The notes under the pieces: model-generated
Database searches by the model: none
Told to the model about the DNA's origin: nothing
What the model saw: the letters and a program-made list of their open reading frames with translations, nothing else
DNA from: Acanthaster planci
Taxonomy: Eukaryota; Echinodermata; Asteroidea; Valvatida; Acanthasteridae
Assembly (NCBI RefSeq): GCF_001949145.1
Contig: NW_019091461.1
Span: 496,001 to 560,000, forward strand
Length of the DNA stretch: 64,000 nt
Reading direction: 5' to 3'
In this document: piece by piece, positions 26,526 to 41,500 of the stretch
Numbering within the stretch: position 1 is the first letter of the stretch
How the letters are laid out: the number at the start of each line of letters is the position of its first letter
Program-made: the position numbers and the translations under genes

Positions 26526-29500
26526 TCACCACTTGCGATTGCCCGAGGAGTTGAAGATCTGGTCTGCGTCGGGGGCACCCTTGGGATGGTGAAATTTAGG
26601 CTTACGCTCCTTGGGGGTCATGGGGGTCACGACGGTCGCCGGTTTCTGGAACTGCGCCATCATTTCTGCAACACGAGAGAACATTACGGAGCCAATGAAG
26701 TCATTTAATTTAGTTGACGTCTGTTACAGCAAATAACAGTAAAATTCAGTTAAATTAAAGTATAATGTCCTTTCTGAGGCTGAACACTTGTCTAGCAGCT
26801 AACGTCAGGGAAGCACTTCGCAACAAAAAAGTATGAAGAATCTGCTCTCTGCAAGAACAAGAGATGGTGTGTTTTTATGTATCAATGGTATCTCTTTGGA
26901 AGGAAAACACTGCTTGTTTATGCAGGTTTCCTGCATGCTTGAAGGAGTGAGAAATAGGACAATACAATTTTGTGCTCATAACGACAAAACGGAAGAGTAG
27001 TCCAGGTTCTTAAGACTTGCAAATGACGAAGACTCGGGCAGAAATATACACGCTGAATGTTCATCCAAATTGGCAGAATTGATCACTTTGGAGGGTAGGG
27101 TGTGGCTTGGTGGGAAAGACGAGGGTGGAGAGCAAAGGATGCTGGGATACCTACCTTGATAGTCCTCTTCTTCCTGTCTGTCATTGATGGTGAGTGTCAG
27201 TTCCTTCAGACGTTGTTTCTCGGCAAGCTCAAGCTGCAGCAAGTACCACAGTGTAACTTGTAAACAATAAATTTCCATTTGTATTTACGGTGTGAGCTCG
27301 CAAAGCGAAGTCTAATTTTCTGGTAGTTCAATGGTATTTTTTTTTTAATTCTATGCAGTGAATTCTATGTATACTATGAAAGTTGGTTTGAGCTCCTTGT
27401 GTGATTTTTTTTAATCGTTTATTTAATGGCACAGGTTATAGTTAGAGACACATCTTGTCCATTTTATGGCTGTGCAAACATGGCTTCGATCAGTGATTTC
27501 AGCAAGGTGTGGCACGGTGTCCTAGGGATGCGGTCGTAGCATCCATCCACGAGCCAAGATACAGATGAGACCAAAAACTGCCAACAAAGGACTCAACGGT
27601 TCACTGCTGAACACTGGTACTTTGCATCAGAGGACTTTGTTCATTTCTCACACTTCTCAACTTCATGGACTGCATTGGTCACCAGTTAGGCTTTTATTCT
27701 AACCTATTTGACTGACAAATTTCAAGTGTGTACTGCTTGACATATTTTTGAACACAAAAATTCTGCAGTGTCCAAGATAATTGTCTGACGTAGGTAAAGG
27801 AAGTTGTTAAGTAATTCTGAGACTGACCCTCTCCCTGTTTCTGAGGTTGGCGGCTAGGTCCGACGACTTGGGCACCTCAAACTCATGGTAGTGCTGCTTG
27901 TTGCCGCGCCGCATCATCAGCACAAAGTTCACCGAGTCCGCCTGCTGCTCGGCCTCGTTGTCGTCCTCGTTGTTGTCTGGATTGAAGATGTCGAAGATGA
28001 TCTTCTTGGGGCGGGGCCGGGCCTGGGCGGGGATGGCGATCTCCTGCTGCGGCACCTTGATGGTGTCCACCGTGCGTTGCTGAAAACAGATGTCAAAAAC
28101 AATGTGGCACTTCATACTCGCATGTTCATGCCGGTATTTTCGTGCGTAACCACAACTGTGTACCGTTCTCCCTCATGCAATGACCTTCATTTTTCAGAAG
28201 ACTTTGTACGTGTTTGAAGCATTTGAACATATTTATCAAGAGGAATAATGGAATTAGTCACAAGCCCTGACAAATTTAGTTACAAGCGAAAGAAGATATA
28301 ACCATGTGATAAACATTCCTTTAGCACAATTCATTTGAATAGCTTATGGCCTGGCTTAAGACTGAATGACTTACGACTAACTCAAGACAACTTGATTATG
28401 ATTTGAAGTATCCCTGGTAGTATCGTTTCAATCCCTCCCAGAGTAAAACCCCTCAAATCTGGATGTACTGAAGATATATCATAAGTCATATCAATAACAA
28501 CCCAATTTTATGAGGATTTTAAATCAGATAGTCTTGGAATTTCTGCTTAATTTATGCTGAAACAGTCTTTACACAAGAAAATATTTCATATCCAGCACGA
28601 CATGTGGCAAAGGGGGCCCCCCCTAATGTGATGCACAAGCTATATACCCTAAGGCTATTGGTCCTACTGCACCCCCCCTGAAATCTGAAAGAATTTCTAA
28701 AAGATTCCTTCAACCCTAAAAAAGACACAATGGGGGGGTCCCCTTTGCCACATATCGTGCACCAAATGAAATATTTATACTTTTTGACAGAAGTCGGAGC
28801 ACAGCATGTCTGGTTTATTGACACTACAGAACAGTGAGAAATGAAATAAGTAGCTAGGCTGACAAATGTGCATGAGGTTTTGAAAGTGTAAGGTTTTTAC
28901 CTGTACGCTTTCTGACAGCATCTTGTCAAACTCTGCCGTGAAATCGTCGTCCTCTTCACACTTGATGAGCTTGGGACCTCCTGTCAAAACAGTCACCTGA
29001 TTGAAAACAAGAAGTCACCAATAAGGAGCGTGTGTAAACTGTGCCATTTAGATAATTAACCCCTTTACGCCGGGATTCTTTTGACCGCGACTTGCTAGGC
29101 TGCGGTATGCCCAGTATGCAAAGCTTTGTCCAGCAGCAGGCCCCATTGAAACCGCAGCTGCATGATAAATAGACTGTATGTGTGGTATGCACTAATCCTC
29201 ACACAAAGCCGCAGCTGTTGACGGTTCCCGGGCTGAAGGGGTTAAAGAAGTACATCCTTGTGCTTGTAAGCTGCACCGGCCACAGGTGTCTCAAGTGAAC
29301 ATTTAGCAGAGCAGAAACAAATGTCCATCTCTCCTTACTCCACCTTGCTCTGAACTCATCCCGATACGATCTTTGAAGATCAAAACTAAGACTCACCGTG
29401 TCTTCTTCTTCAGTCTCGCCTGCCGAGTCCAGGGCCATCTGGTCATCTGCCACCTGCATCAACCGAAATCCAAGTTTCCCAGTTTATGGTGGAAAACTAA

Positions 29501-32500
29501 CCCTTTTGGAGGGACACTATCAAACACAAAACTGACAGATATTTTGAAACGCAAGAAAAAGTCTTCCCCTGTTCCATTTCTCGGTTTGTTAGGTGCCACT
29601 CGGGCGCTGGCAGCCAGCTACAAGTTTGATACCGTTGTGTCAGGGTAACAAGGTCATAACTCGCCTTTGTTTTGTACACAAGATACGACCTCGTTGCACT
29701 GATTTTAGCAATTGCAAAATGATGCACTGCATATCTTGCTTATTTCATCCAGCTACCAAGCGGAAAACACTGCTTAATAAGTTTTTGTGCTAAACAGACA
29801 TGGGAAAAAGGACTGGTTTCAGGTAATGTACTTAACATGATACTTTGGCAGGTAACCATTTTTTTGCTAAGCATATATTTTGTGTGCTCAGCAAACTTCT
29901 GTACATGATAGCTCTACAAATTTTCAGAGAATATAGCTTAATAGTCAACCTATGAGCTGAGCAGACATCAGCTGGGAACCAGTGTCAAACATAATGTACA
30001 CTATGTGACATTTTGGCTGGGAACCCATTTTTTGCCAGTGACCTTCTCTGCATTGTACAATTCTACATTTAGCAGCTTGGAGAAATTCCTGCTCTAAACC
30101 AATCTGAGCGCCCGCTCTTCAAATCACCTCTTCATCTCCGGTATTCTGGCTGTGCCCCTGGCTCTGGCTGTTGGAGGTGTGGCCCTCTCCGCCCCCTTCG
30201 CTCCCCCGCCGAGTCACGCCCTCCAATTCTGAGTCCGAGTCGGAGATCTCCTCATCCTCCGTGATGCTGGTAAATTCCACGGCTAAGAATGACAAATTAA
30301 CAAGAACGGACACTGGGAACCATGTCTACAGGCTAGACCTTGTAAACGTTGAAGAACTGTTTCTGAGAAGGATGCTTCAAAAAAAGTAGGTGGCTTTGTT
30401 CCCCCTGAGTATGTCTTTAAACGCTGTCATCAAACTAAACAAATGCAACTGTTGATTTTTTTTAACACTAAAGTCTTGAAGCATAGAAAAACCACAACTA
30501 TAAAAATCAATGAAGCTTCAAGCATTTGAGGCGTGAAAATTGAAATTCTTCACAAAGTTATTGACTGGTTGACATCATAATGACGTACACTTTCATTGAG
30601 CAAGTCCGAGACAACAATTGATCGCCAAATTAAACCACTCAAGATGATAAGCAGAATTCAAATTCAAAATAATTTTTGAACTTGTAACCCACTCTAAGTT
30701 ATCAGTCTGACTGTAGTTTGGTACCTGCAGTAGCCTTGGTCTCGTCGCCTTCAGTGATGGTGCCAAGTTGCGGGGAACCATGTGGCTGGGGGTTGACAGA
30801 TGCTATCGCCATCTGTATGACACCACCTGTTTAAGAACAATAAAAATACGACAGAAGTGAAGCTGAGATTTGGGGGAAAACCCAAGTCAACATCAACACC
30901 ACAACAACCTTGTAGCCTCAACACTGTCTGAAGTCCTGACTCCCCCATGGGCCTTACCATGCTTCTGGACCTGTTCCTTCTCCAGCTCGGCAACTGCCTC
31001 GTTAGCCTCCTCCAGGGTGGTGCAGATCTTCAGTTTGGGGCGTAGTGTTTCCAGCGTGTCGGCCAGGGCATTGTCGGTGTCCAGTGGGAACGGGTGGACC
31101 AGCGGGTTCCATATGGGTAGACTGCGCTTGTACATGATGTATTGCTGTGCGTGGGAGACATGTACATAAAGAAACTGAACTGAACCACCGATCATTAAAA
31201 GCAATCATCAATAGTGATTATCAACAGCCCATAATTTCTACACTGTAGAACTTCTCAACTCTCATGAAAATCTCAGGAAAGTGTAAAGTACCCTGTGCGA
31301 TTTTCTTCAGTTTGACATATTTTGACTAAGAAATCAAAGCCAACTGTACAATTTCCTTGTATCCAGTGGTATTGAACCAGTTTCACAAATCAGTCAAATT
31401 CATTCAAGTTGTGAATTTTCTTAATGTTTCAAAATCATTTCAAAGCAGAGGAGGTGAAAAGGAAAGTCGCCCGCTGGTTGCTTTTTTTCTTGGGGCGTGT
31501 GGTGGGATTGAAGTGGGTTGAAGGTTCAAAGGCGCGGTGAGGTAAAGTAAGGTAGGGTAGGGCAGGGTAAGCTTGGGGTAGCGAAGGGGGTTCACAGGTT
31601 TAGGGATGGGTACTCTACCTGGAAGTACACCAGGAAACAATCAAGCTTCTTCTTGCTGGTGCCCCGGTCAAAGAACTGCCCGCAGGTGTCCAGCAGGGTA
31701 CAGACCAGCCGCAGACGGAACAGGTGTTCCGGAGGGTCAAGAGGATTCTCGGCACCTAGGGGGCAGTCAACACGGCATCTTATTGAGAATTACAAGGCTG
31801 GTGTTCAAATTTCGGATGTGATGTGTGGAATAGCTTTCTTATCCCTGGCATGACACGGTTACACATGATGCTGTGTCAACAGGTACTAAGAGCCGGTTCG
31901 GATCAGCAATCATTGGTTCACCAACGTTTGATTTTCCTTTGTAGAATATGCATCAACTATGTCCAGGGAACCAGGAATATTACTCTGCAGTCTTGAGAGT
32001 CTATGGGCTGAGAGAGAGAGAACCCCAAACCCCAATTTTCACTGTTCATGGTCTGACTTGTGCTCTTCCACAAAACCGGAATGTTCAAGGCAATTCAGCT
32101 TAAGACAAAGCATTTAAGCCTTCATAGCAGAAGGTAGGTGATATCATAAACCAGGTATCTTCTGTGAAATGCTAAGCCTATTAAAATACTACAGTAAGTG
32201 CAGCATTGTAGCTGTTGCAGACTGATTAAGGCCGTGTCCGAAACGGGCTTCCAGAGCTACGGCTAGGTCTATTGTCTGCGCGTCTCCACGCATTTCCAAT
32301 GGAGCGAAGTCCTAGACCTAGCTCTAGACAACGGATTTGGATGCCGCCTCAGTCTCCTCACCGTCCAGGGTGATGCCAAATCGGATCAGGGAGTACAAGG
32401 TCTTGAAGATGACCGCCGACTCCACCATGCGGTAGTTGTACAGCTCCCCCAGGAACTTCACGGTGGAGACACGGCGCTGGTTGAACTTGGCATGGTTGAT

Positions 32501-35500
32501 CTTAGGAGGATAGGATGGATGTGGGATTATGCAGTCAGTCAACGAACTCAAATCTTCTTACAACTGTCGCGAAAAGCGTGCTTTTAGGCAATGTTCAGTG
32601 TGAACTAATGCAACTTCAAATCCACAACTTTGGTCCAACCATTAACAATCTCCCTTCAATGTAAATTACGCTTCCCTTTCTGAGTAATTTGAACAACCTC
32701 GATTTTACTCTGTGGACAGCGAAGCAGGTTGAGGTGATCATGATTCTACAAGGGTAATATCCGCAGCCATATTAAATAAGACACCCTCACTAATAAAGGG
32801 AAAGTCATGGCGAATATTACCAACATGAAAAATTAATGGAAGTTTTAGGACCAGCGAGGCCTCACTGACCTCCATGCCGATTCTGATGTCCTCCAAGACG
32901 GCATCCACAACCTGTATGCCCACGTCATCGTGGTAGGGTACCAGACCGGCCAGGAGACTGGCTACACAGTGGATGTTGTTGAACTTGACGTTCCACACGT
33001 TGCCCAGGCATTTAGTGATGTAGGTCTTGATCTGAGGACATTGAAATGAAGACAGGATTCAGACACCTGTGAAATTGCACTGGAGTTTGCAGGTCAGAAT
33101 CTCCTGGACTCTCAACCACAAATCAGCTATGAAACCGGGGAAAGCAACAATGTCGACGCACATGCACCTGCCATTTCAATGCTACTGTTTGAATGAGGGG
33201 AACCAGCTGATTTAAGGAAATATTGCCCCCATGCACTAACTCAGGACGATCAAGTTAATTCATTTATCTTTTGACAACATTACTCATCTTTAATCTTTAT
33301 TTGGGATTAAATTTATCAATTTTCAATGCGAATTTTGAGCCTTTTTAAAAGCACTTTGCTTCGAGAAGAACTATTCAAAGCTTCTTTTGTTTTGGGGTGG
33401 GGAATTTCCAACCCTGAAATGAGTGAATTCAGTGTTACCTCCACATTAGTCCAGTCCATTTTCCGGAGTTGCTTCAGGATTTTCTCAGTGGTGGTCTTGG
33501 ACAGGTCTCGGAAGATAAGCTTGCGTATGTACTGGTGAATCACCGGCCGCTCTTTCTTCTCAACCTGAGAGGGTAAGAAGGTGAGAAAGGTAGAGAAATA
33601 CAAGATACCCAGGGCAGAACATTGCCATGGAAATTTGACATGTGGATGCCAGTTGAATCTGACCAGGCAAGAGTTGCGGTGTTGTAAACCCTGATCCTAA
33701 TGTTGTTATTAACTCAAGCAACGTCCAGCGCCAACTAAATCAGTCTAACTGGTCACAGGTGCCTGGCCCGAGTCAATCGGCCCAGACTGCCAATACGGCA
33801 CTAGGTCTTCCCCTTTGACCATGGTGGAAAGTACAAACATTAATACTCCAAAAAATCCAGAAGACACCTCAGCCTTCATAGGAGAGGAGGGGTTTCCCTA
33901 TCCATCCGAGCACCGGTGGAAACAAGAACAGTTTTCCACAGTACTGGGATAACGAGAAGCAGTTTCTGCCTGCCACTGGAAACGGACTGGTGCTCGTGCT
34001 AGGCTGACCTGTTTGACCTCCGGAGGGTTGCAGTAGAAGAAAGTGTTCTCCACCATGGTGCTGTGGCGTTCGTTAAGATGCAGTTTGCTTCTCTTGCGCA
34101 TCATCAGTTCCTGCAAGGGGTCAAAGTTCAAGGTTGTTCTCAGGGGGGGAAACGATTTGTTTCTTGCACTCGAGTACTCCAAGAAGCTCTGATTCTAGGG
34201 ATCAGATGTCAATCTGTGACAAAAAGTGCCCAAAGTGACAGAACAAACCTGGACGGGAAAACTGGTGGCAACCATTTACCGGCATTCATTTCACACAGTA
34301 TTTCGACTGGTGACCTGTCTTTGCCGGGCAATGCTGCCACAGATTGAAAGTACTGAGGACATAGTTGATATCATGTCATCCAGTCATTGGCTATCCAAAT
34401 GACTTGTGACAAGAGCCTTCCTTTGTCACTGGTCATCCTTCTGCTTGAGACTGGACTTCTGAAAGGGCTTGTGACAGGTCATGGAACGGGCTNNNNNNNN
34501 NNNNNNNNNNNNNNNNNNNNNNNNNNNNNNNNNNNNNNNNNNNNNNNNNNNNNNNNNNNNNNNNNNNNNNNNNNNNNNNNNNNNNNNNNNNNNNNNNNNN
34601 NNNNNNNNNNNNNNNNNNNNNNNNNNNNNNNNNNNNNNNNNNNNNNNNNNNNNNNNNNNNNNNNNNNNNNNNNNNNNNNNNNNNNNNNNNNNNNNNNNNN
34701 NNNNNNNNNNNNNNNNNNNNNNNNNNNNNNNNNNNNNNNNNNNNNNNNNNNNNNNNNNNNNNNNNNNNNNNNNNNNNNNNNNNNNNNNNNNNNNNNNNNN
34801 NNNNNNNNNNNNNNNNNNNNNNNNNNNNNNNNNNNNNNNNNNNNNNNNNNNNNNNNNNNNNNNNNNNNNNNNNNNNNNNNNNNNNNNNNNNNNNNNNNNN
34901 NNNNNNNNNNNNNNNNNNNNNNNNNNNNNNNNNNNNNNNNNNNNNNNNNNNNNNNNNNNNNNNNNNNNNNNNNNNNNNNNNNNNNNNNNNNNNNNNNNNN
35001 NNNNNNNNNNNNNNNNNNCCTCTTAGCTTTGGTATCACACAATGGTTCAATCCACATGGAAGAATGCAGCATGAAACTCACACATTATCGCTCTAGCAAA
35101 GTGTCCTGTGAAAATTCCTGAGGTACACTCACCAGCAGTGCCTTGGTCAGGAGATGGGAGTCCGAGGACCGGTACAGGAACCGCCCGCAGCTGTCCAGCA
35201 GGTTGCATACCATGTCAATGTTGTGATGCCGGAAGTCTTGCAGCAGGAACTGGCCAAAGAAAAGGTGCATCAGAGTAATTTTATAAAACGACCCTCTGCA
35301 GGTCTGAAGTTGTGATGTGTAGCTAGAGTAGGTTTGCCATCACACTCAATTTGGACATTTTGTTGTGGAATTTCTTCCTTCTGAATCTTTCCCTTCACGA
35401 AAATACATGAAAAATTAGTTCTGGATGATCTTTCAATATCCCTTTGTATTTCTAAACATTGGCATCTATGTAAAACATGCTCACATTAAAGGAACTCTAT

Positions 35501-38500
35501 CCAAAGACCACAGCAGTGTCTGCCCTTCGACCTGACTGCTAGTGTTAATGGATTCAAGGTACCAGACTCACCTTAACACACTGCAATGTGTCTGACTTGG
35601 AGCAAATCTTGAATTTAGTCAGCTCCCCTAAGGACAGACAAGGACAAAGGGATTGTACAAAAATATAGAAAGCATGAACCCCTGGACAAAACGGGCCATT
35701 TTCATGGAAGTGCTAAGCAGATTGATTGACTACACACAGAAATATATGTTGCTTAGTAATTCAGGTTATCAGCCAGATCGCAAGTGACACTAATTGTAAC
35801 TGACTTCCGGCTGGTTACTGCTTAGCACGATAAATCTTCTTAGTACTTCTGTGACAACAGCAAGACATGAAACAAGCCTTTATATTTACTCACCGATAAA
35901 CCGAACAGTTTTGATTTTTGTCTCAATCATCATTTGGTCTTTTTTCCTCACCTGAAGAACAATATGAAAAAAAGCACTTTCAAGTATTAAAAAAAAACCA
36001 ATCACAAATTACTACTCCTAGTGAAGTTGATAAAGCTTTCAAGCACACAGAACAACTGGAAACTCGGCTATAAAATTCTTTGAGATCAAGGCCTGAAAGA
36101 TTCACCCCACAAAACATTTTTAACATTACTAAGAAATCCATGCATTTAAAATTTCTTTCAATTTGGCCTCGAAGAGAGAAGCTAAAAAAGTCATGATTTC
36201 TATAAAAGTGTGAAAAAAACTTCCAACCATATAAAAGCAGCACAGTAATTGTTAGTAAAAGAAATTTAGACATCAGAAAAAAGGGGTACTTTGTGAACAA
36301 ATGCCAAGACTCACATGCCATCTGAAGTCAGCCTTGAGTTTCTCCACAAGTTCTGTGCCAATGTCAGGCATGCAAGGATAGAGAGTGGCCACAAGGCGAG
36401 AGTAGAAAGGCAACAGGTCCAATCTTGAAAAAAACCAAGAAATTTACCCCGAAATGTGAAATATAAATAAGAAATGAAAAGGAGTTGAAATTGAAACGAA
36501 CGGTTTCAAGTACAAGCGAATTGGACGAATCTAAATGTTTGTGGGCGCACTTTTGAAATAAACAACAGCCACAAATACTTTCATTTGGTTTTCAACTCTT
36601 CTTTTACTTGCTAAAAATACCTTCCATGCTCTCTTTGCCAAGTTTTTCTCAGTGTAAAACAATTCAGGTTATCAGGACAAGACTCTCACGAATTTTGAGG
36701 CACGAGTCTGGATAGCAAAATATGCAATTTCTCCTGGCACGACACCAAATTTTTTCCGAAAGCATGACCGACAATCGATTTTCGATGTATGCGCAAATGG
36801 CCATTGGCAATTTGAGAACAAAAATATGCGGGTAAAATAAAGACTACAGTTGGACAGAAAACACACTTTCTGAATTAAACTTGAGGACTCTGTCAGAGTG
36901 TGAGAGCACAGCACAGGAAGCATGCACCGCCGGCTGCTTATATACCTGGTTCTGGGTACATTGAAGAGAGTCTTGATGAGCTTACGGCGGTTAATCTTGG
37001 TGTTCAGGTCCATGCAGAACTCAATGGCAGCCTGTGGGGGTTAAAAAAAAAAACCAATTAACTGATGACATGGACTGCCGATCGGTCAACTGCTCGGTTG
37101 GTTGGCTTCATTATTTTCAGCTGAACGGTGGACTGACCCACTGTTGGATGAAATCAGAGTCAAAGATGAAGTGTCAATTGGAATATCTCATTTTCTTTGA
37201 ATAAGACTTATTACACGCATATGAAACTTGAAAACCGTTGCAGCACAGGATGGCCTGTGACTTAAAAAGGGTGGATTTATTCACTCTTGAGGACCTGATC
37301 TCTGCCAAAAAAAGGAATTAAAAACATCTACGGGACTTCAAACTGATTTTAAAATCTTTGTTTTTCAATTTAAGCAATTCGAAGGGGAAATTTTTGGACG
37401 AGATAGACAATTCTTCTAAAGAGGGTTGGGGTCTTGTAGGAAGGGTGAAGATGTTGGGAGATGCACAGGCCTTGTCGATGAAGTCCCTGTTGACACACTG
37501 AGGGAGGCGCTGTAGGTAGGCATCCAGGAGCATCTTCTTGCTCATGTTGGTCACTTGCTCTGCCTCTTCCTCCTCCTCTTCAGTATCTGAAGGATGGCAC
37601 GCCAGCAAATATCAATGGCACGTCAATCTCACTTAAAATGGGAACATTAATGTTAGGAACAGGTTTTCAGGTAAGTGGCCGTATCCCATAAGACGAGTCT
37701 TGCGGCCACATCTTTCAGTAATTCTGTTTTAGTTTTCATTAAAAGCCAAGACAATCTATTTAGATTTGTTTTGACGTGTCTCAGTTTGGAATCTCCACAA
37801 AACTGGAAATCGTGGTGGGCGAAAAAAAGGCACGGATTCCTGCTGATTTAGATTGTGCACAAAAAATTCTTTACAGGCTGCAACCTCAGAGAGGGTTGAG
37901 GTGACTCGCTACCCATTTTGTTTGGTTGAGTCACGAGCATACTCCTCAGGTTTTGTGTCAATCTTCAAAATCTCGCCCACCTAATTTAGCTGCTTTGCGC
38001 TGAAATGGCAGCATGGAGCTGTGTACTCCCAAGAGAGCTGAGATGGTAGTTGGCTTGATTCATGGGCCCAGTCAGCAGGGGTAACAATAATGGAAAGTGC
38101 TTTGATTTTTTTAAGCACTCTGTGCAACCTGCTTCTATTTTGATTAACTATCCTATTACCTTCCTGTTCAGGCTCCAAGGCTGAGGTGGTCTCCACATCC
38201 TCCACTGAAATGTCTTCCTCTGTGGTAGCGCCCTCTGGCTCCTCCCTCGGTGCCATCTCAGCCGCTTCCGCCTCCTCCTTTGATACAATCTCTGCCCCTT
38301 CCGTCTTCTCAAGGGCTACGATATCTACAGGGGAGTTTTGATTTCATCTCTCCTTTCATTTTCATGAATGACTCTTCTCTTCCGATTATACTAGGGCTTG
38401 ACAAATTGACCAGCTCCGTGGTTGAGCAGTCTGCGCTGGTCGGGAGGTTAGGGGTTCCAGTGCCACCTATGAAAGCCTGTCACAGGTTTCAACAGAGGCA

Positions 38501-41500
38501 CTCGGAAGGGATGGGCATTACACTGCCAGTGTGTCAACAGCTTCTTTGAAACTAATTGCTTGAGCAATCACTTTGCCCCTGGGTTGGTCCACACGCCATT
38601 AGCAAGACACGCGAGAGTGACTCATGTTATGTGGCCAGCAGATCGGTATTTTTTTGTTTGAGCCAAGATGCAAGTTTTGATGTCAAAAGCAATCCCTACA
38701 GCCAATTTTGCAAGTTACCTTCTCCAAGTTTGTCCAGATCTTCCTGTTTCTCGTCAGGCGATGCCTTCTTTTCACTATCTTTGAACAGAATCTTTACAAA
38801 CGAAATAAAGACTGTGAATACGGTTCATGTCCAAATAGTTATTTCAAGTTAGCCTATCGTCTTCAAAGGTGCACAACCCACAAATATTAAAGTCTCGTTG
38901 AAATCCTTGACCCATTCAAAATAAGACCATGTGCCTCAAAACAAAAACTACAAATGAGATGAGTGTTTATGAATGGTACTTTGCTTAATTCCTGATAATG
39001 CATCAAATCCAGTATATCAATCTCTGTATTGAAAATCTGCCACTAACAAACTTTTTTTTAATAAAAATTCAACAGTTAAAGGACAACATTTGCTGGGGAG
39101 GTTTTTTTACTAACTTACCCCTGGGACCATTGTACGCAGGTCAATCAAGTTCTCGTGGAACGTTCTTGTGTCTTCGTCCTCCCACAGAGACGTGTCAAAG
39201 TCAAACTCCGCCCCCGATTTATCGCTGCCGAGGTAATCCAGCGCCATCATGTCACGCTCCTCTTGTGTTATTTCTAAGGAGGGCGGAAGAAATGTCAGTC
39301 CTTGCAGCTTAGATGGTACACTGCATTGCTTCGTGTAATCAATACAATGCAATATAAGAACTGTAATATTATTGAAAGGTATTCGGTTTAGTAATTGTCA
39401 ATACCCTTGGGGGACATCCACATTTAATTGCCAAATTAATGTCTCCTGATGGTTTTGGTCCTAGAAGCCTTGGAGGCCACAGTAGTGCAATCTTGTGGGA
39501 GAGTCAGTTAAGTAAAACAGGCTGATCCGCAAAGATTAACAGGGTTTCAATAGACATGCTGTTTCAGAGTCCAAGGATGTCACCGTATGTCCATAAGTCT
39601 TTGTGAATTTTTCCCCACAGTATCAAAGCGGGGCATAATTTATTACTTTCGTTGTTATCATGTCTGTCAAGAATTTGGTAACTAGATTAGACTTATACGG
39701 GGGTGCCGCTATTGTGAAAAGACGTCAATTGCACAAAAGCTGGGCGTAACAGCAAAAAGTACGTGCAAATAAAGGCCCTTCAACATTGTACCTACTGCTG
39801 TAGATTGTGGATGGCAATCAAGGCTTGACGGGTTCAAACTTACCTGCTTCTGGTAGATCTGGTACAACCTCGTCGATAAGATCCTGGGTAAAGACAAGAT
39901 AATCATGCATTAATTAGGATGCTCACTTTATAAAAATTATGAGAACATTGTGTTGAATCTGTACAAAAAATATACCAGCTCAAGGAACTGTGTGTCATAT
40001 ACATGAAAAAGGTAAAATGTAAATTTGGTTCCACATTTCCTCCACAAACTAAACTGTAATTTCCTGTTGGACTTTCAATTTCCCGTTTCCTGTCAGATTT
40101 TGTAAACTAAATGTAAATTGTGGGTTTCTTTTCAGTGACAACTACTTGTGACTTAAAATACAGTGTTATTATTCAACTTTGCAACAGTCTTACGGCAGTA
40201 CGTTGCTGACGCCTTTGCTTGAATTTCAACACCTTCACTTGACTGGCCATCTAACTACATCGTTAGGCGGTCGTTGGTTGATGAAAACACTTTCTCAACG
40301 GTACCAGTAATTCTTTGGTCGGTTTGGGCAGAACACTTTCTTTGATCTCTGACTGCTCTACACACGTTGCACCTAAACCCTCACAGACGATGGCTAAGCA
40401 AATTTAGACTTGATACCCTGTTGAGTCTACCTGCTTCAGTTCTACACATGGAATCACAAGAACTAAGCAAGATCTGCTCGGTTCTTCCTCAGGGGTACTC
40501 ACTGCGTAGGTGGAGGTATTGACTAGCAGTTTCTGATAGGAGGCCTGCATCTCCTCATATCGCTTCCTTCTCTCTTCGCTCAGTTCTCCTTTGGTCTGCA
40601 AAACAGGAAAGATCACTCTCAGAGACTCCAAGCATAAGTCAGGCAAAGTATTTGCAATCCAGAATCCGAATTTCATTTGAGACTTCCTGGACTTGTTTGA
40701 ACCCTGAAGTGAATTTCACGTCTCGTTTTCCAGCCCACCTGAAGCGTGCGTCGGTTGTGTCTCTCTACGTTCTGCAGGTCCCTGTGTTCCTTCAGCAGGT
40801 GCTTGGTCAGCGACAGGTAGTGGTCTTTCAGGAGAGACTTGTAGGCGCCCTTCCGCTGGGCAGAAAAGATCTCGCTGGAGGGGAGGGTCAGATTGAACTT
40901 CTCTGCCAAGAGCCTGAGTTATGAAGCAACAAATGTGGCAAGCAAGTCCAAGTCAAGGAATTGGTGCTATCTGTTACAGTGGTGCACGTTTTACATCCCC
41001 CCCCATCAAAAAAAGAGGGGGGAGGGATATTCCCCCCACAGATCTTACCCTTGTTCATGGGGCATCAAGTCCCATCCTCAAGGGGCCGTCATCCTGCAGC
41101 ACCCCTTTGGGGGGATGGTTAAACTTCACTCCAGTTCCCCACTACTTTTGGCCGATTTCAAGACAAGCCTCAAGCCTCTAGCCAACTCAACTTAAGCAGT
41201 GTTTGGTGTTGGGGTCTGTGTGAGGGGGAACCCACCTGTTTCTGCGGGGCACCAGCCCGGCGAAGTCCTCCCCGCAGTGCTTCAGGAAGCTGATGATGAT
41301 GGAGATGTGGGCGTGGCTTTCCTTGTCCGCCTTCAGGACCGAGGACAGCAGGTTGTTCAGGGGCGGTAGGCCCTCCTTCTCCGTGAACACTCCAGCCACA
41401 ATCAACTGGGAAATCCAAGCCACAAGAAAAAAATTAATTTCAAGTTATTCTCTCTTTGCTGTGGCCGATTACAGAAACAGACTATGTTTGGGTAAGGGGT

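Noticed and set aside
34493-35018. Long open frames across the N run
   Set aside because: They are only translated N. Conserved UPF2 sequence is continuous across the gap, so no coding exon is implied.
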